Source: Arachnopeziza araneosa (taxonomy: Eukaryota; Ascomycota; Leotiomycetes; Helotiales; Arachnopezizaceae). From it: 64,000 nucleotides of DNA. A model generated the notes under the pieces. It made no database searches and was not told the origin of the DNA. It worked only from the letters and a program-made list of their open reading frames with translations. Location: NCBI GenBank assembly GCA_003988855.1, contig QYAI01000015.1, forward strand, positions 186,001-250,000, read 5' to 3'. Positions 1 through 12,470 of the stretch are shown here, piece by piece (position 1 is the stretch's first letter; every line of letters starts with the position of its first letter). Made by a program: the position numbers and the translations under genes.

Positions 1-99
1 GAGGAAGAGCCGATCGTGCAAGAAGCAGGGAAATGGTCAAGAGCAGACAAGCTACAGCGGCCCTTACAGAGATCCAAAACGCTCAAGCAAAGCATATGA
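1..99 (+). CDS. Possible 3' tail of a gene entering from the left
   Basis: A reading frame is open from base 1 to a TGA at 97-99 and would give about 32 charged C-terminal residues (begins EEEPIVQEAG, ends LKQSI). No family is recognisable and no splice site constrains it. It could be the end of a plus-strand gene converging on PIL1, or chance. The rest of 100-340 is the 3' flank of PIL1. Confidence 0.2.
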   Translation, partial: EEEPIVQEAGKWSRADKLQRPLQRSKTLKQSI

Positions 100-340
100 A
101 AGGCACCAAAGACTGTGCTTTTATTTGCAGCCTATAAATACACCGAGACATCCACCCAATGGATCCTTATTGCTTATCCTCATTTTTCCATCGATCAAGA
201 ATTACGAATTACCACCACATTCCATTCATTTAGCCTCGCCATTCTCCATTCATCAAAGCATCGCAAGAGATAGATCCTGGGAATATCCTCCATCAGTCCA
301 AAAAGACTCAGCGTGCCGTAAGTCATTAAAAAGGAAATGT

Positions 341-1897
341 TTAGGCAGCAATAGCCTCTGTTCGTCCCCTGACTCCATCTCCGTTGATAGTAGAGTCTTG
401 GATACTTGGCGCTTGGTGTTCATCTTCCTCATCTTCCTCATCATCATACTCCTCACCCTTGTGTGCGGATGCTGGGACCCACAAACCAGAATCTCTCTCC
501 ATAGGGAGGTCTTGGCCTGTCAAGTCATGACCCTCGGCATTACGCTGAATATTGTTGCGTCGGCGTTGGCTCAAAGTACGAGCACGAGTAGAAAGGTTGG
601 AAGAGACGGCAGCGTTGGCAGATACCCAGTTGGTGAGAGCATCTTCGCAATCTTGAATGATGGCCTTAGAAGCCTCATAGCCATCATATGCTGGACGAGT
701 CTCGCCTGGTGTAACAGGGCTATCATCGATCAACTCCAGGAGATGCTTTCCAAAACCAGCGATTATAGCAAGCTTCTCGCAGTGTTCGCGAAGGGCATCA
801 AATTGATAGGTATAGGCAGCCTTAAGCTTCTCCCGAGTGATGTTTGACAATTGAGCCTCAGCAACCAGGGACTCGGCTTCAGCACGAACAAGCTCTTGCT
901 CTAAGACGACGATCTTTGGAGAATTAGGCTCTTTGTACTTCAATTGAGCGATTTGGTCGGTAATCTTTTGCTTGCCTTCACGTGATTAGAATGTTCCTCT
1001 TGTAAATGTTGTGCAACTTACGATCTCTGCTGGGTTGCACGGAGGCTTCAATGTTACGAATAGACTTGATCGTAACTCGGTATTGATCATATCGGTCAAT
1101 ATACTGATCCTCGAGTTCACCAATTTCGTAGATCAAAACACCAAGCTTGTCCGTAACATCCGAAACATCGTCATCGCATGCCTCGCCCCAGATGGAGAGT
1201 TGTTGCTGTAATATATCAGTAAGTAGAGCTTTTACTAGGAGATTAATAGCTTACAGCAACTTCCATGCGCTCACGACCCACAAGTTCCATGCTACGCATA
1301 ACATTCTTCTCCATCTTCACAAGTTGGGAGAGCTTCTTTGCAAGATCTGGGCCGAATTGGCCAGCGGTCTGTTTTCGGAGAGCATGGCCTACCGAAGATA
1401 TTAGTACCATTCAATGGAAGTCGTAGATGGCGCAAGAGCAAATAAAATTGATCATAAGCGCCTCGTTGTAATCGTTCAGTGCGGCACAGCAAGAGCAAGC
1501 ACTTGCTCATCAATATAGGATCCGCAATGCGGCCTTTCAGCAATTGCGCAAGTGTACAATGAATCTGTTACTGTAGGTATTGTACTCTAGGTACGCTCAA
1601 TCCACAGAAAATATATCCTCGTCCCGGATATCCGATGCAGTATTTCTCGGATAATGGACACAACCGCCACGTCAAAGACAAAGAAGTCGTTGCGATGTCA
1701 CATACCAAGACCACCTTTTCCAAACAATCTGCCGCTCTTTGTGCTACTCGCTGGTGGAGGAGGGTTCTGAAGTTGCGAAGCCTATTCAGCGATCATATTA
1801 GCATCGATCAGCTCTGCGACACTGCGCTCTTGGAATTGACCAAATGGAAACTTACGGTGGGAGCGCGGCTCTGTCTCATAGAATAGGTGCGATGCAT
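341..1897 (-). CDS. PIL1: Eisosome core BAR protein Pil1/Lsp1
   Basis: Pil1 forms the membrane-bound scaffold of eisosomes, the furrow-like plasma-membrane domains of fungi, through a BAR-type helical domain. Five exons were joined: 1856-1897, 1706-1781, 1255-1388, 1022-1205 and 341-975, giving 356 residues, the usual Pil1 length. The start MHRTYSMRQSRAPT is the conserved family N-terminus and sits in a 42-bp first exon, which fixes the start. A Pro-rich linker (LQNPPPPASSTK) and GHALRKQTAGQFGPDLAKKL precede the long helical BAR region (KMEKNVMRSMELVGRERMEV onward). The C-terminus is acidic (EEYDDEEDEEDE). All introns have GT-AG ends and phases agree. The long third intron (1389-1705) is unusual beside its 46-75 bp companions. 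Family assignment is essentially certain; whether it is the Pil1 or the Lsp1 paralogue cannot be told here. Confidence 0.95.
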
Positions 1898-3520
1898 ATT
1901 GGCAGATTTCTTCTTCTCTAGGATGAGGTGTTGAAGATTTTGTGTTGGAAGGATTGGGATTGTAGGGAACAGAGTGATTGTTGTTAGGGCGGGGTTCTAT
2001 TGTTGTTGTGGTGCGGCGTGTTGATGACGCTTTGGTTGCACCTACACCTACGTCACCTCCATCTCGGTTAGCGCCTTTCTCGTCGACCGCAAACAGCATC
2101 TCTCGAGGGGAATCAACAAGAATCAAGGATGGACACTGCACGTTCTGGACCCCTAACTTTCTTCGCAATCCCCGAGCCCGCTCCTCTCGCTCGAGATCGC
2201 CACCGCCCCATCAAGCACCTGGTTACTTGTTATGATCTTCCCATGGACTTTATTCAGAGGCGGAGAGATCCGAAATGCTACGGTGACTGGTGCCAGGTCG
2301 ACGACGTCACTTGGACCCGTCTCGATTGAGGTTATCACATTCTGGATTGGGATATGGCCTCAGCGAACGCTCCGGGTGGTGCCTGCATATCTGTGGATGC
2401 AGTGCCGATCTTGAACGTGGTTGGGATATACCTTTCGATCGAGAAGCCTATTTGGGTAAGTTTGTATCTGGATGCTGGTGACATCTAACGCTCCGTGAGT
2501 AGCCCTTAATATCACCTCTCAAGGTAACTCGTATCTCTCGGTTCCATAGAATGAGTGTACCTCCGGCAGATACCCGGAGACTCCAAAGGTCACACAGCGC
2601 AAAGCCTGCATAATTTGGGGTTTATTTTATTTTACAGTTCTTCAAGAAGTCATTATCCGGTCTGTCCTTCGGCACTTGTATAAAACCCACCCAAGCAGTT
2701 GTCACACTTGGGTTGGGTGATAGGCCTGGGGGACAGGATATTCAAGTGGTCTCATGAATGCACATGGATATAGATATTCTGAAACCAAGACACCGTTGAT
2801 TTGCTACTTTCACAACAGGCTCTGATTTTAACATGCCTTCTCCATTCTCAAACCCATTACAGGGACCGCAACTCAAAGGTTGAATCCATTACCCAGTATA
2901 TTACATTCTATAAACAAAGCCCCCAAAAATACTTTTTATCTAGACCGTTGCCCGCCAATCAAGCATGAGAGACAAACCGCAAACAACCTCCACACGTGGG
3001 TAGCATTTCATTAATCCTGCCACATATACTCGAAACAAAGGAGAAAAAGAAATAGTGAAATGGCCTGTGACCAAGGGTATCTACTAGAAGTACAGTGTAT
3101 ATAATACAATGGGTATCGCGTGAAATCGTGAGCTCTATATGATAATGGTGATAAGGAAAAGCAATGCATGCTGTTGATCGCCAGACAGATGGAAGAGCAG
3201 GACCTAAAAAGGTGCTGCTGGTATTCGAAAGAAAACATGGTGATACATCGATTCGTTATTTATGTGGATATCGTATTATGGGAAGACGTAAGCCAAAATG
3301 GTGTGAAGGTGGAATGTAGGTAGGATGTATAGAAGAGGTTTTTATAGGAGGTAAAGGTGGTTTCCTTCGACGTAATTCGAGGGAGAGGTTGGTGGTATCG
3401 ATAATTTCGTAGTTGAGGGCATCATGTCATGGGAGTAATTCTCCACCTCTTGGTGACGCTGGGCTTCAACTCTGCCCCATGGCGCATTAGTATATGTTTA
3501 CACCTAGAATGCAAGATTAG
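1898..3520. other. Intergenic: PIL1 promoter and 3' flank of the ankyrin-like gene
   Basis: About 1.6 kb upstream of PIL1. Short ORFs on both strands around 1980-2480 have no family features and lie where a 5' UTR would be expected. The part near 3000-3500 is AT-richer and probably 3' UTR of the gene ending at 3521. No repeat or RNA gene was recognised. Confidence 0.5.
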
Positions 3521-5648
3521 CTACACTGCATCTATTCGACTTTGGGTCCAGTACCTTTTTAGTCGATTATACTGCTGACATAACAGATCCCTGGCTCTAT
3601 GATTCTTCGTAAACTCAATCGTATTGATTTTCGAGTCCACTTCTTGAATCCTTTCCTGAATGATTTCAAGGGCACTCTTCTCCTTGCCCTTGGCGTCTCT
3701 CCCACATGCGTTGACCATGGCACATTTTCGTTCAGGCTCCTCAAGCGTGAGTACGTAGTCCAGGATCTCGTGAAAACCGCGTGTGGCAATGTTAAAGACG
3801 AGGCTGTTACCCTCTGGGTCAAGAACGTGAAGTGCTTCGCGGAGAGTTGAATTGAATATGAGCTGGCGGAAGAGCTCATACGTCTGCCCAGAGGTTTCTG
3901 GAGTTTGTTCCGGATCGTCATTACATCGGGCGTGTGTAACTAGCAGATGAGCAGGAGTCATTCCTGTATCATCGGGTGCATTTCGGTCGATTCCGCCTTT
4001 CGAACAAGCACACCTCATCTGATCAATGTAAGAATTCGTGTGCGCATCCGATGTGTTGCAAATACGGCATTGGTAGAATCCAAAATAGAATACTCCTCTG
4101 GCACCGCGGGCAATATGATGAAAGCCGTATGGCCGAATGTTACCTTCTCGATTGCTATCAACTTCCGTCAAATACATTTTGACTTCTGCGATGCCCGCTT
4201 GTATCTTGACGTAGTCCACCGTTGAACCCGTCCTAGCTCTCAAGGAGGCTTCTTGCATTAATTGTGGAATTGTCTTTCCGGATGTGTCAAACGATCGAAG
4301 ATGATGTGCAGCGATGGGAAAGATATCAAATATCTTTCGATACATGTCACGTTCGAGAGGATACTGAAGAAGCTCGTGGAGAGGCGTATGGCAACGAATA
4401 TCGCGTTCACCTAGCAAATGTCCCAGCAGAGGTGCTTGGAAACATTTCAAGAGGTATACCAAGCTTTCTCTAAGATCCTGTGGATTAAGCAAATGGAGAG
4501 GATTCTGGCCGAAAGAATTCTGACTAAAGTTATCGGTCCATGGTAGAACTTGTTCGAAATATTCCAATCCAACACCAGCTGCCATCAGGAAGTGAATAGG
4601 ACGGTTCCCAACAAAATCCACCTGTTGAACATCTCCGAGTCGAGAGATGGCAGTGATAAAAGGACCAATCCCAATATTTCGAGCATTGATCATCAGAGCA
4701 TGCCACGGTGAGAAGCCACAAATGTGACAAGGCGGGAAGAATTTATCCCACTGCCAACGACTATGATCTTGAAGACATGGAATCACACGTAGGATGGAGT
4801 TCCAGATGCCCATACGAGGATCGTGTTTTGGAGCTCTGTAAGGCTTCCGTTGGCTCTGTTGGTTCAATCGAGGCTGAACCTGGAGCCTTGGCTGAATGAT
4901 TTGATGGTTCATATCTTGAAATCTGGGTTGAACTGAAAACTGACTTCCAGAACTTATCGACGAGTCTGATGTTGAGATGGAGAAGCGCGGGTTGGAAGCA
5001 TCGTCAAAGACTGAGCTATACTCAGATGGAGGGTTTGAATATGTAGAGACTGTAGCAATGGACATCCTATCCGACTGTTGATATTTGACATCGTGATGAA
5101 GGAGCGTTGAGTACATGCTAGTAGGCGTGGATACTTGTTGTTCAGGCGGCGGCGGTGGTGGTGGCAGTGGTGGGAGCGGTGTTGCTTGCAATGGGGTTTG
5201 GGGAAGTTGAGATGGGACTCGTCGTATCTGCGGAGGTAATGGAGATTGAGCCGGAGATACACCCTCTGTGGGAGTCTGTCTGTTTGTTCCTGTAACTAGC
5301 GCATACAGATCGATGATGGCTAGTTCTCGCTCGACTCTATCAACAGGGAATAACCAATCTCTATAACGATTCGCATATGTCTTGTATCTAGCTCATAATT
5401 AGCAACTTTGCAACGGCATTCCGACAAACGTACGACCAGTCCAGCTTCGCTCGCATATATTGTTCAATTTGCGGAAAGCTTCGCATTGTCATATACTGGC
5501 GTACCAGTTCTGCTTGGTGTTCCGGTTCCCAATTACGTTGCGCTCGAATGTTCTCGGGGTCACGACATTCCATGATGATGCGACATTGCTCGTCTGTCAA
5601 CGCATAGCACTGATCCACCGTAGGTAGGAGGAAATTTCGCGACGCCAT
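3521..5648 (-). CDS. Ankyrin-repeat-like protein with Cys/His pairs
   Basis: Two exons (5434-5648 and 3521-5387, 46-bp intron) give 693 residues. The start MASRNFLLPTVDQC is the first ATG of exon 1 that follows an in-frame non-coding-looking leader. A helical N-terminal region of about 120 residues is followed by a Pro/Ser/Gln-rich linker (PLPPLPPPPPPP, then RFSISTSDSSISSGSQFS). The C-terminal half has degenerate ankyrin-type signatures: VDFVGNRPIHFLMAAG, NSFGQNPLHLL, RDIRCHTPLHELL, DDTGMTPAHLLVTHA and LDPEGNSLVFNIATRG. Between them are Cys/His clusters that could bind metal: CHICGFSPWH near the start of the repeats and CRICNTSDAH...CACS further on. No catalytic domain is visible. Inference: an intracellular scaffold or adaptor. 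The ankyrin reading rests on spaced G-x-TPLH-like motifs, not a profile search. Confidence 0.8.
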
Positions 5649-6236
5649 TGTGCCTGGCACAAACTTGTCGAATTTGTCGGTCGACGAGTGGGAACGGGAC
5701 GATCCATACAGCAGATCGGCGCAAAAGAAACCCCACCACAATCAAAGGGCCACGCCGCGAAGGATGAGAAGAATTGATGTTGTCGAGTCGAGAATCATGT
5801 ACAGAGTCGAAGGGTTGACGGTCGATGAAGTCCAACCCTGGGTGATTGCCTTCCCCTGATATGGCTATGCGACTGCGGCCAAGAGAGGAGTTGGGGGTAA
5901 GGCTGGCCGGACCAGCAAGAACAGGTGGTAATTAAGAGCTGTTGGGAGGACGGGAGGCGGCGGAAACACAGAGGGTCGAGGCTGGAGAATAGGAGCAACG
6001 AGCGGAGGAGCGAGGGTTCGCAAGGACGCGCTGAACAGGACGACGATAGGTATGAGTCGGAAGAAGTTTGGAATAGGAAGTTGGGCGAGGTTCAATAATT
6101 TTCGAAATGAAAGACCTGTTGCGACCCTGGACTTTCAGCACCCCTGAGTAGCAGGTTAGTGGCTGTTCCTGCATATAAGGACAGGCCCGGGTTATTGGCA
6201 GCTGGAGTGGGAGAGAGAGGGCAAGGCAGAGATTGT

Positions 6237-6267
6237 GGAGGAGGAGGAGGAGGAGGAAGAGGAGGTG
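6237..6267 (+). repeat. GGA/GAGGA microsatellite
   Basis: Purine-only trinucleotide tract of GGA units on the plus strand, probably in the 5' leader or promoter of the ankyrin-like gene. It makes the overlapping minus-strand ORF read as poly-Ser and the plus-strand ORF as poly-Gly. Confidence 0.8.
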
Positions 6268-6543
6268 CGGCAGCGTTCTCCACTGCAGAACAGAAGAAAA
6301 ACAACTTTTGGGTGCGCGTCCGGAGGAGCGTTGCTGTCTCTGTCGGCGACGCTGTGGTAGTGGGTAGTAGCAGTAGTGGTGGGTGCGGGCGAAGGGCAGC
6401 GTAGGCGCAGACAGACCGGCCCTGCTGCCAGATTTCGCCAACACTTCCGGTGTGCCTTCGTTAACCCCCAAAAGGATTGACACATCGCTCCAGGTAAGAG
6501 GCAGCAGCACCGACACTGTCAGTCTGACTGAAGGCATCCCGAC

Positions 6544-6576
6544 GCTGGCTGGCGCTGGCTGGCGCTGGCTGGCTGG
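6544..6576 (+). repeat. GCTGGCTGGC short tandem repeat
   Basis: About three copies of a 10-bp GCTGGCTGGC unit followed by an extra CTGG. Simple sequence, no gene context. Confidence 0.8.
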
Positions 6577-8835
6577 ATCGATGGCTTGCGGACTCAGTGC
6601 TCGTCGCATTGTCTGCCACCACCGAACGGGGTCCCGTGTTGTTGAAAAGATGACACCCCGGCGAACCCGTCTGGCTTTCAGTCCTGTCCGTCTCTGTCGC
6701 CGTCGCATCGGGGAGAGCAGCCGTGTGTGTGTCTTCGAGCACCAGGCAGGGTTATTTCTGGTTCATGGAGCGATAGCGGGAAAATCGAGGTCAAACCGTC
6801 CACGCGACAGGATGGAAAGCTGCTTAGTCGGACTCTAGAAGGTTGCTAGAACACTGTCCCGCCCTCAACGTGCACCAGATCGGACGCAGAGCCGTGTGCA
6901 GTAGTGAGACAGGATGGGCTGCTTCTGATCATCTCCATTCTTCTTCTTCTATCAAGCGTGAAACCAAACCGTGCTGGGTCAGCTTATCCTTGTCGTCGCC
7001 GTTGTAGTGTTGCGCTACAAGCCCTATCGCTGTTGATGTTGGTCAGGGTCAAGATCCTACGAGCCCCGAACCAGGCCAAATCAAATCCGTCACCGATCCC
7101 TCGGAACAGCAGATGGGCTGGTCATCGCCAGACGGATTCGAGCAGAGCCTCTTCTGGAGCAGAGCAGAGCAGATGCTGCCTGATCCAGGACCGTTGTTCG
7201 CGCAAACCCATGCCATGAAAGCAAGCAGCATCACCAGCTACGGTAATTGAACTTCTAATTCCTATCCCTACCACCATCGAGTTTCGCACGTCCACATCTA
7301 CAACTCCCGGCCATTAAGATTTCGGGCACAGCATGGTGGGTGGCTCTCGTAAACACCACTGGTTATTTTTATTCCGACGTGAACAAAGATGCCCAATGAG
7401 CCTATTGTCAGCGCCCGTGGTGGACACATCTCTCTACCAGAATATCTTCACAAAAATAAAATGCTCGCTCTCCTTGCCCCCCCTCAGGCCAGCCGCCAGA
7501 GTCGACAATAATTAGATCTTGATGCATATTCTAGTCCTAGGAGCCAACCGCCCGAAGAAAAAGTGTACGCATTCATTTGGCCAACTTGCCATGCTGAAAC
7601 ATGGCTGTGAAACGCAGACGGAGAATCAGTCTTCTGGAAGGCCCAAAAGAACGATACGCTGCAGCAGCCATGGAACTCCAACCGCGGAGGATGCATTCAT
7701 CCTGCATCTGATCTCCTCCAGTCTGGGGCAAGAGAGACAATGGCAAGCTCCTTATTGGCACGGAACACCCAGACACAACGCGAGCGGCATTCTTGATTCC
7801 TCTCCCGCCCCTCTCCCTCTCCTCTCCTTCCCCTCCGGAGCCTTCTGAACCTCGATTTGATAAGTGATCCGATCAGCAGAATCGACTGGTCATCTTGAAA
7901 CCATGCAGCTGCAACCCCCTGAGCAGACTTGCTTGTGTGGTGCCTGTTTGCTTGCCTGCTTCCAAATCCAAATCTGACGGCAGCACTCTCTTGGGGTGGC
8001 GTGCATGCGCATCGTCCTCAGCTCTCCAACACAGCCCTGCAGAAGGAAGTTTCCAACTGTCTGGTCAGGCATGCGCGCCCTGCCTTCCAGAAGAAGAGTA
8101 GAACGATGAGATAGCAGGTCAGATCAAAGTGCATGTTAACCGGAGAATATGCTTTTTTGTATCATCGACCTTTGTTTTTCGTGATGTCGAGATAAAGTTG
8201 GTCCCTGGTGGAGGCTTCGTAGTTGTAGGTAAGCTCGCTCGGGTGAAGCGAGGGACCTGGCATGAGAGCGGGCTTGTGCATCATTTATGCATCGCATGTA
8301 CAAAGTTATGCAATCTTGTCGTGTTCGCGTTTTGCAGCCACCAGCAACAACCACGACTCCCCTGAATCTTCTGTTTACTTGATTGCAGCTCAGCCAAGCC
8401 ATATGAACAGATTTGTGGTGGTACAAAGGAACGTGAGCTGGTGATAAGCCTCTTGCAGTAGGATCAGCTGCTGCAAGAAAGCCAAACTCCCGTCCTGTGA
8501 CTGCCACGATACGCGTCCTCCGGAGCTGACCATAGTCGCCATTTCTATTGATTCCAATGCGAATCGTCCAGCCGAAGAAATTGGTCGTGTAGCTTCGCCT
8601 CACGTGATAGTGTCGTGCGATTGTATGTCGTTGATCACGGTGGTGGATATTTTAGAGCACCTCATTCAGCCGTCCGTCTGGTTTTCGTCAATCCAATCAT
8701 CCAAAGATCTGAGGTCTAGCTTTGGTTAGAACCTGGCCCTTATAGACGTATACTAAAGGCTCTCATCAAGATCCGAACAATAACAGCTTCGGGGTCGATT
8801 CTTACCTCAATCCTTCTACACCAAGAGGAGACGGG

Positions 8836-11800
8836 ATGACAAGTAAACAAGAGGGCCTCAAGAGGGGCTCAGTGATTGACCTCACATCCCCATCGCCACC
8901 GCCTAGGCTAATAAGTAAATCTGCCGAAGTTTGGGAGGTGCCCGACTCATCAGATGATGAACCTCGTGCACTCAAGAAAACCACCACTCAACACTCTTCT
9001 ACTACTGCTATCAAGTTTTCCAACACACCACCAAGAGCTGCCTCAACCGCTCAGCAATCAAGTCATGGCACCGGTTCTTCATCTCGCCTGAAGAAGCACA
9101 TCTCGCAGCCAGAAGGTTCGGCAATCAAGACTCAATTGATTCAGACGAAATCTCCCTCCAAAAAGACTGTCTCCGTGACACCACTAGCTGAGAGTGAAGC
9201 AGACGGGGACGATGAGGAAGTACTAAATATGGCGACTCCTTCAAGATCATCGACACGGCAATCTAGCACGACGATGCATTTCCGTTCTATTAGTGATTCA
9301 ATTGATGATACCAGCAATATTCCCAATCCAGATCAGGCAGAGTCTTTTATTACAGTCGTTCGGTCAGACAGTAATGCGCACGCTGCTAGAAAGAATAGTC
9401 ATTCACCACGTCAAGAAGATGAGGAGGAGGAAGTAATCGATGTAAGAACCTCTGCGAGCACCGTGAAGAATTCCAGTCGTATCACGTACTCGGTAGAAGT
9501 TACTAGCAGCATCCCAAATCCAAGCTCCACAAGTCAAACCGAACCTTACAAGAAACACCAAGACTTGCAATCTAATAGTCTTCCAAAGGGTCTTTGGGAG
9601 AACGCCCCAGCGCGAGCATCAGAAGCTGAGGTGAAAATGGATGACAATGAAGACATGCGGTCACAAGTCTCCAAGTCTCCAACGGGCAATAATTCTCAAG
9701 CCACAAACAACTCCTCGTCGCCGCTTCGGGTGCGTCCAAAGGAACGGAAGCTGAAGAACACAATAACTGAACAAGAAGACCGTGACACGCCTCAAGAAGA
9801 AGACGAAGTCATGTTAGAACGAGCACAAGTCACTGTATCTCAACTAGTAGAAAGCTTACGTTCTTTCAAGCAAAGCATGGAAGAAAGTCAAGCTTTAACA
9901 ACGAGGTGGATTCTACACGATACCAACCAAGTCTCCTTGGATAGTACTCCGCCCTTCACTGATGCGTTATCTCCCTTTGCTTCCATGGATTCATTCCCTC
10001 TTGAAACGGATGACTCAATAGAATCCGTTTCTTATGTACGTTTTCTCGAATACTGTATAAGATATCCACTAACACTGTACATCAGTGGGTTAGCAAGGCT
10101 GGCAAAACTGGCAAGACAAGAGTCGTAGTACCCGCGAAGCATGTCGAGTCAAGTGGTCTTGCTCGAGTTCCAAAATACACTTCGCATACCATCCTTCGTC
10201 GAAATGTCCTCACGGCTGATGACGAGAAGTTAAGATTCTTACAACACATGCCGGAGTTTGAATATACGGCCGATGGCGATGCCAAGCTCAAGCAATTTGT
10301 CAAAGAGACCCAGGAAATGTACAATACAGTTCATTTCACCTCTGGCAGAGAAGCTGAAGGGGCTCACCAACTTCAAGAATATTTAGACTCGTGGCTAGAA
10401 GAGTTAGACCTGGGCTGCAAACAGGATACTCTTAGGAGGTATGTTCTTGGAGCAGATCTAGCCGGTGCTCAACCACAAATTCCACGCATGAAGCGAAAAG
10501 ATAAACTCAAGATCCTTGACTCGCTCGGCGGCCCTTTGAAAGACAAAGAGACAGCGACTGCAAAAACATTCTGCAGTGCTTTTGATAAAGTCTTCAATAC
10601 CCGGTCTAAGCTGTACGACTGGTCGATTAAAACGCTGCTATTCTCGGATGAGCGGTCAAAAGATATGCTTCAATCGGGTCCACCAAAAGCTAGTCATATT
10701 AGTCCAAAGAGCTCGAGTGCGCAACGCAACCAGGCTTCTCGCCTAGAAACTTATGCCGATTTGACTTGTATGATCTGTGGGGCTATCGCTTGTCAAGCAC
10801 ATGGCGATTACACAACTCAACCGGCAATGCAAAATAGTGAATCATCGGACGGTGACGATGACGGTGTATCTGAGGATGAGAAATGGGTCCATCAGCATCA
10901 ACTTTTAGTTTTGACGCACAAAGACATGATCCGGCGGCATAGGAAACGCTTGTCCCAAGCATTAACGAAAGATAAGAATGAATCCTCGCTCAGACGCCAT
11001 GATCCTTGTTCGGACGACTGCTTCAAAGTTGAAGACCTATCTCTTGATGATTATCGCTGGGTTGAGAATCGATTATCTGAATTTTTAGTCGCACTTCCAG
11101 AAATGCTATTGAGCCACACCAACCCAGATAATCGGTCATGTCACATTGCTTTTGCCTGGGATATCCCATGTTTGCTGGTGCATGACGAAATACAGAGATA
11201 TGAACGCAATCATGAGCCGCAGCAAGCTTCAGAACATGTACCTCTGAGCCGCTCAAAAAGACCAGACTGGTACGATAACAAGCGAAAAACATTGAAAGGA
11301 GACTGGACAGATGTCACAAAAGCACATCTTCACGAGAGGAGGACCCAAGCGAATCCTGTAAGCTAGATTCTTCTGCCACTTATTCTGCTAACATTTTTTC
11401 AGTGTACTCACGACGGTCCTTGCACCTATTCATGTTCATGCGTTGAGACCAACATCTTATGCGAGAGCTTTTGTGGCTGCCCAGATGACTGCCCTCGCAG
11501 ATTCACTGGTTGCGCGTGCTCATCGAATGGAATAAATTGCATCTCAGAATCCTGTATCTGTGTTCAAATGAACCGTGAATGTGGTCCGGAATGCCTGTCC
11601 TGTGGTGCTATTCCTCGAATCGATCCGACTAATCGTTCTAACGATATTCTATTTGCTACAGGATGCAAGAACATCGGTCTCCAGAGAGGCGTCTCTAAGA
11701 AAATGTTAATGGGCGAGAGCGAAATTCCCGGAGCAGGATTTGGCCTATTCACGGGAGAACCCATCAAAAAAGGCGATTTCTTAGGCGAGTATGGAGGCGA

Positions 11801-12470
11801 GGTGCGTAGAATTATCTTTATTTTGATTGCGTTCTAATATTAATCCCAGATAATCTCTGGAACCGAAGCAGAGCGTCGCGGCCTCACCTATGACCGTAAG
11901 ATTTCATCCTTTCTCTTCGACCTTAACAGCGACTGGGTAGTCGACGCTGCTCGTATTGGTAACAAGACACGATTTATCAACCATGCTTCTACGGAAAAGG
12001 AGGGGATGAATTGTGTAGCGAAGATTGTCCTTGTAAATGGGGAGCATAGGATTAAATTCAATGCTACAAGAGACATTGACACTGGCACTGAGCTACTTTT
12101 CGATTACGGACCTACATTTGCCGAAAAGCATGGCCTGAACAAACGACCGGTTCAGATGCTCAAGAACAATGCGACTGGATTCGCAAAGAAAGGTGGTGGT
12201 ATGAAGGCTAAGAAAAGTGGTCCACCCAAAGCTGGACGCGGAGTTCGCAAGACGGCGAAGAAATCGGGGTCAACGAAGGTGCTGGGCTCGGTTGATGGGG
12301 GAGATGAGCCGCCGCCGTTGATCTTGCCGCCGGACGATGACGAGGACGATGGTGATTTCAGAGGCCCACCAGACGAGGATGAAGATGAAGACAGTGATAA
12401 TGAGCTTGAGGAGAAAAGGGCAGCAAGACGGCGGAGACAGATTATGCGACCTGCTAGGTATACTAGGTGA
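8836..12470 (+). CDS. KMT6: KMT6/EZH2-type histone H3 lysine-27 methyltransferase (PRC2 catalytic subunit)
   Basis: Enhancer-of-zeste homologue that methylates H3K27 within PRC2 and silences facultative heterochromatin, in fungi often accessory and secondary-metabolism genes. Four exons (8836-10035, 10086-11357, 11403-11801, 11850-12470), all joined in phase 0, give 1163 residues. The first 400 residues are Ser/Thr/acidic and disordered-looking. The middle holds the regulatory region, including CMICGAIACQAHGD. The pre-SET CXC domain starts at about residue 825 (CTHDGPCTYSCSC...CGCPDDCPRRF...CICVQMNRECG). SET follows: GAGFGLF, GEYGGEIISG, RFINHAS (998-1004) and ELLFDYGP (1038-1045). The usual NHS tripeptide is NHA here. 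After SET is a long basic then acidic tail (KKGGGMKAKKSG, DDDEDDGD, DEDEDEDSD) ending in an Arg-rich stretch. The combination of CXC plus SET distinguishes KMT6 from other SET proteins. Confidence 0.95.

Larger units (their letters stand above)
5649..8835. other. Large divergent intergenic region between ankyrin-like gene and KMT6
   Basis: A 3.2 kb stretch between two divergently transcribed genes. It is rather GC-rich near 5.9-7.2 kb, with low-complexity tracts (GGA-type at 6237-6267, CTGG-type at 6544-6576, a CT-rich tract at about 7800-7835). ORFs of 80-260 codons occur on both strands but are Pro/Ser/Arg-rich, mutually overlapping and motif-free. It probably holds two long promoters and 5' UTRs, perhaps a non-coding transcript. 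A CACGTGA site lies at 8601-8607. Confidence 0.5.

Noticed and set aside
125..847. 240-codon plus-strand ORF over PIL1
   Set aside because: It is the antisense shadow of PIL1 exons, with no family features.
5932..6708. 258-codon minus-strand ORF upstream of the ankyrin-like gene
   Set aside because: Arg/Ser/Pro-rich product of GC-rich low-complexity DNA, overlapped by several equally long ORFs in other frames.
8136..8603. 155-codon minus-strand ORF
   Set aside because: No family motif, no splice context, and it overlaps an opposing open frame; chance in a GC-balanced spacer.
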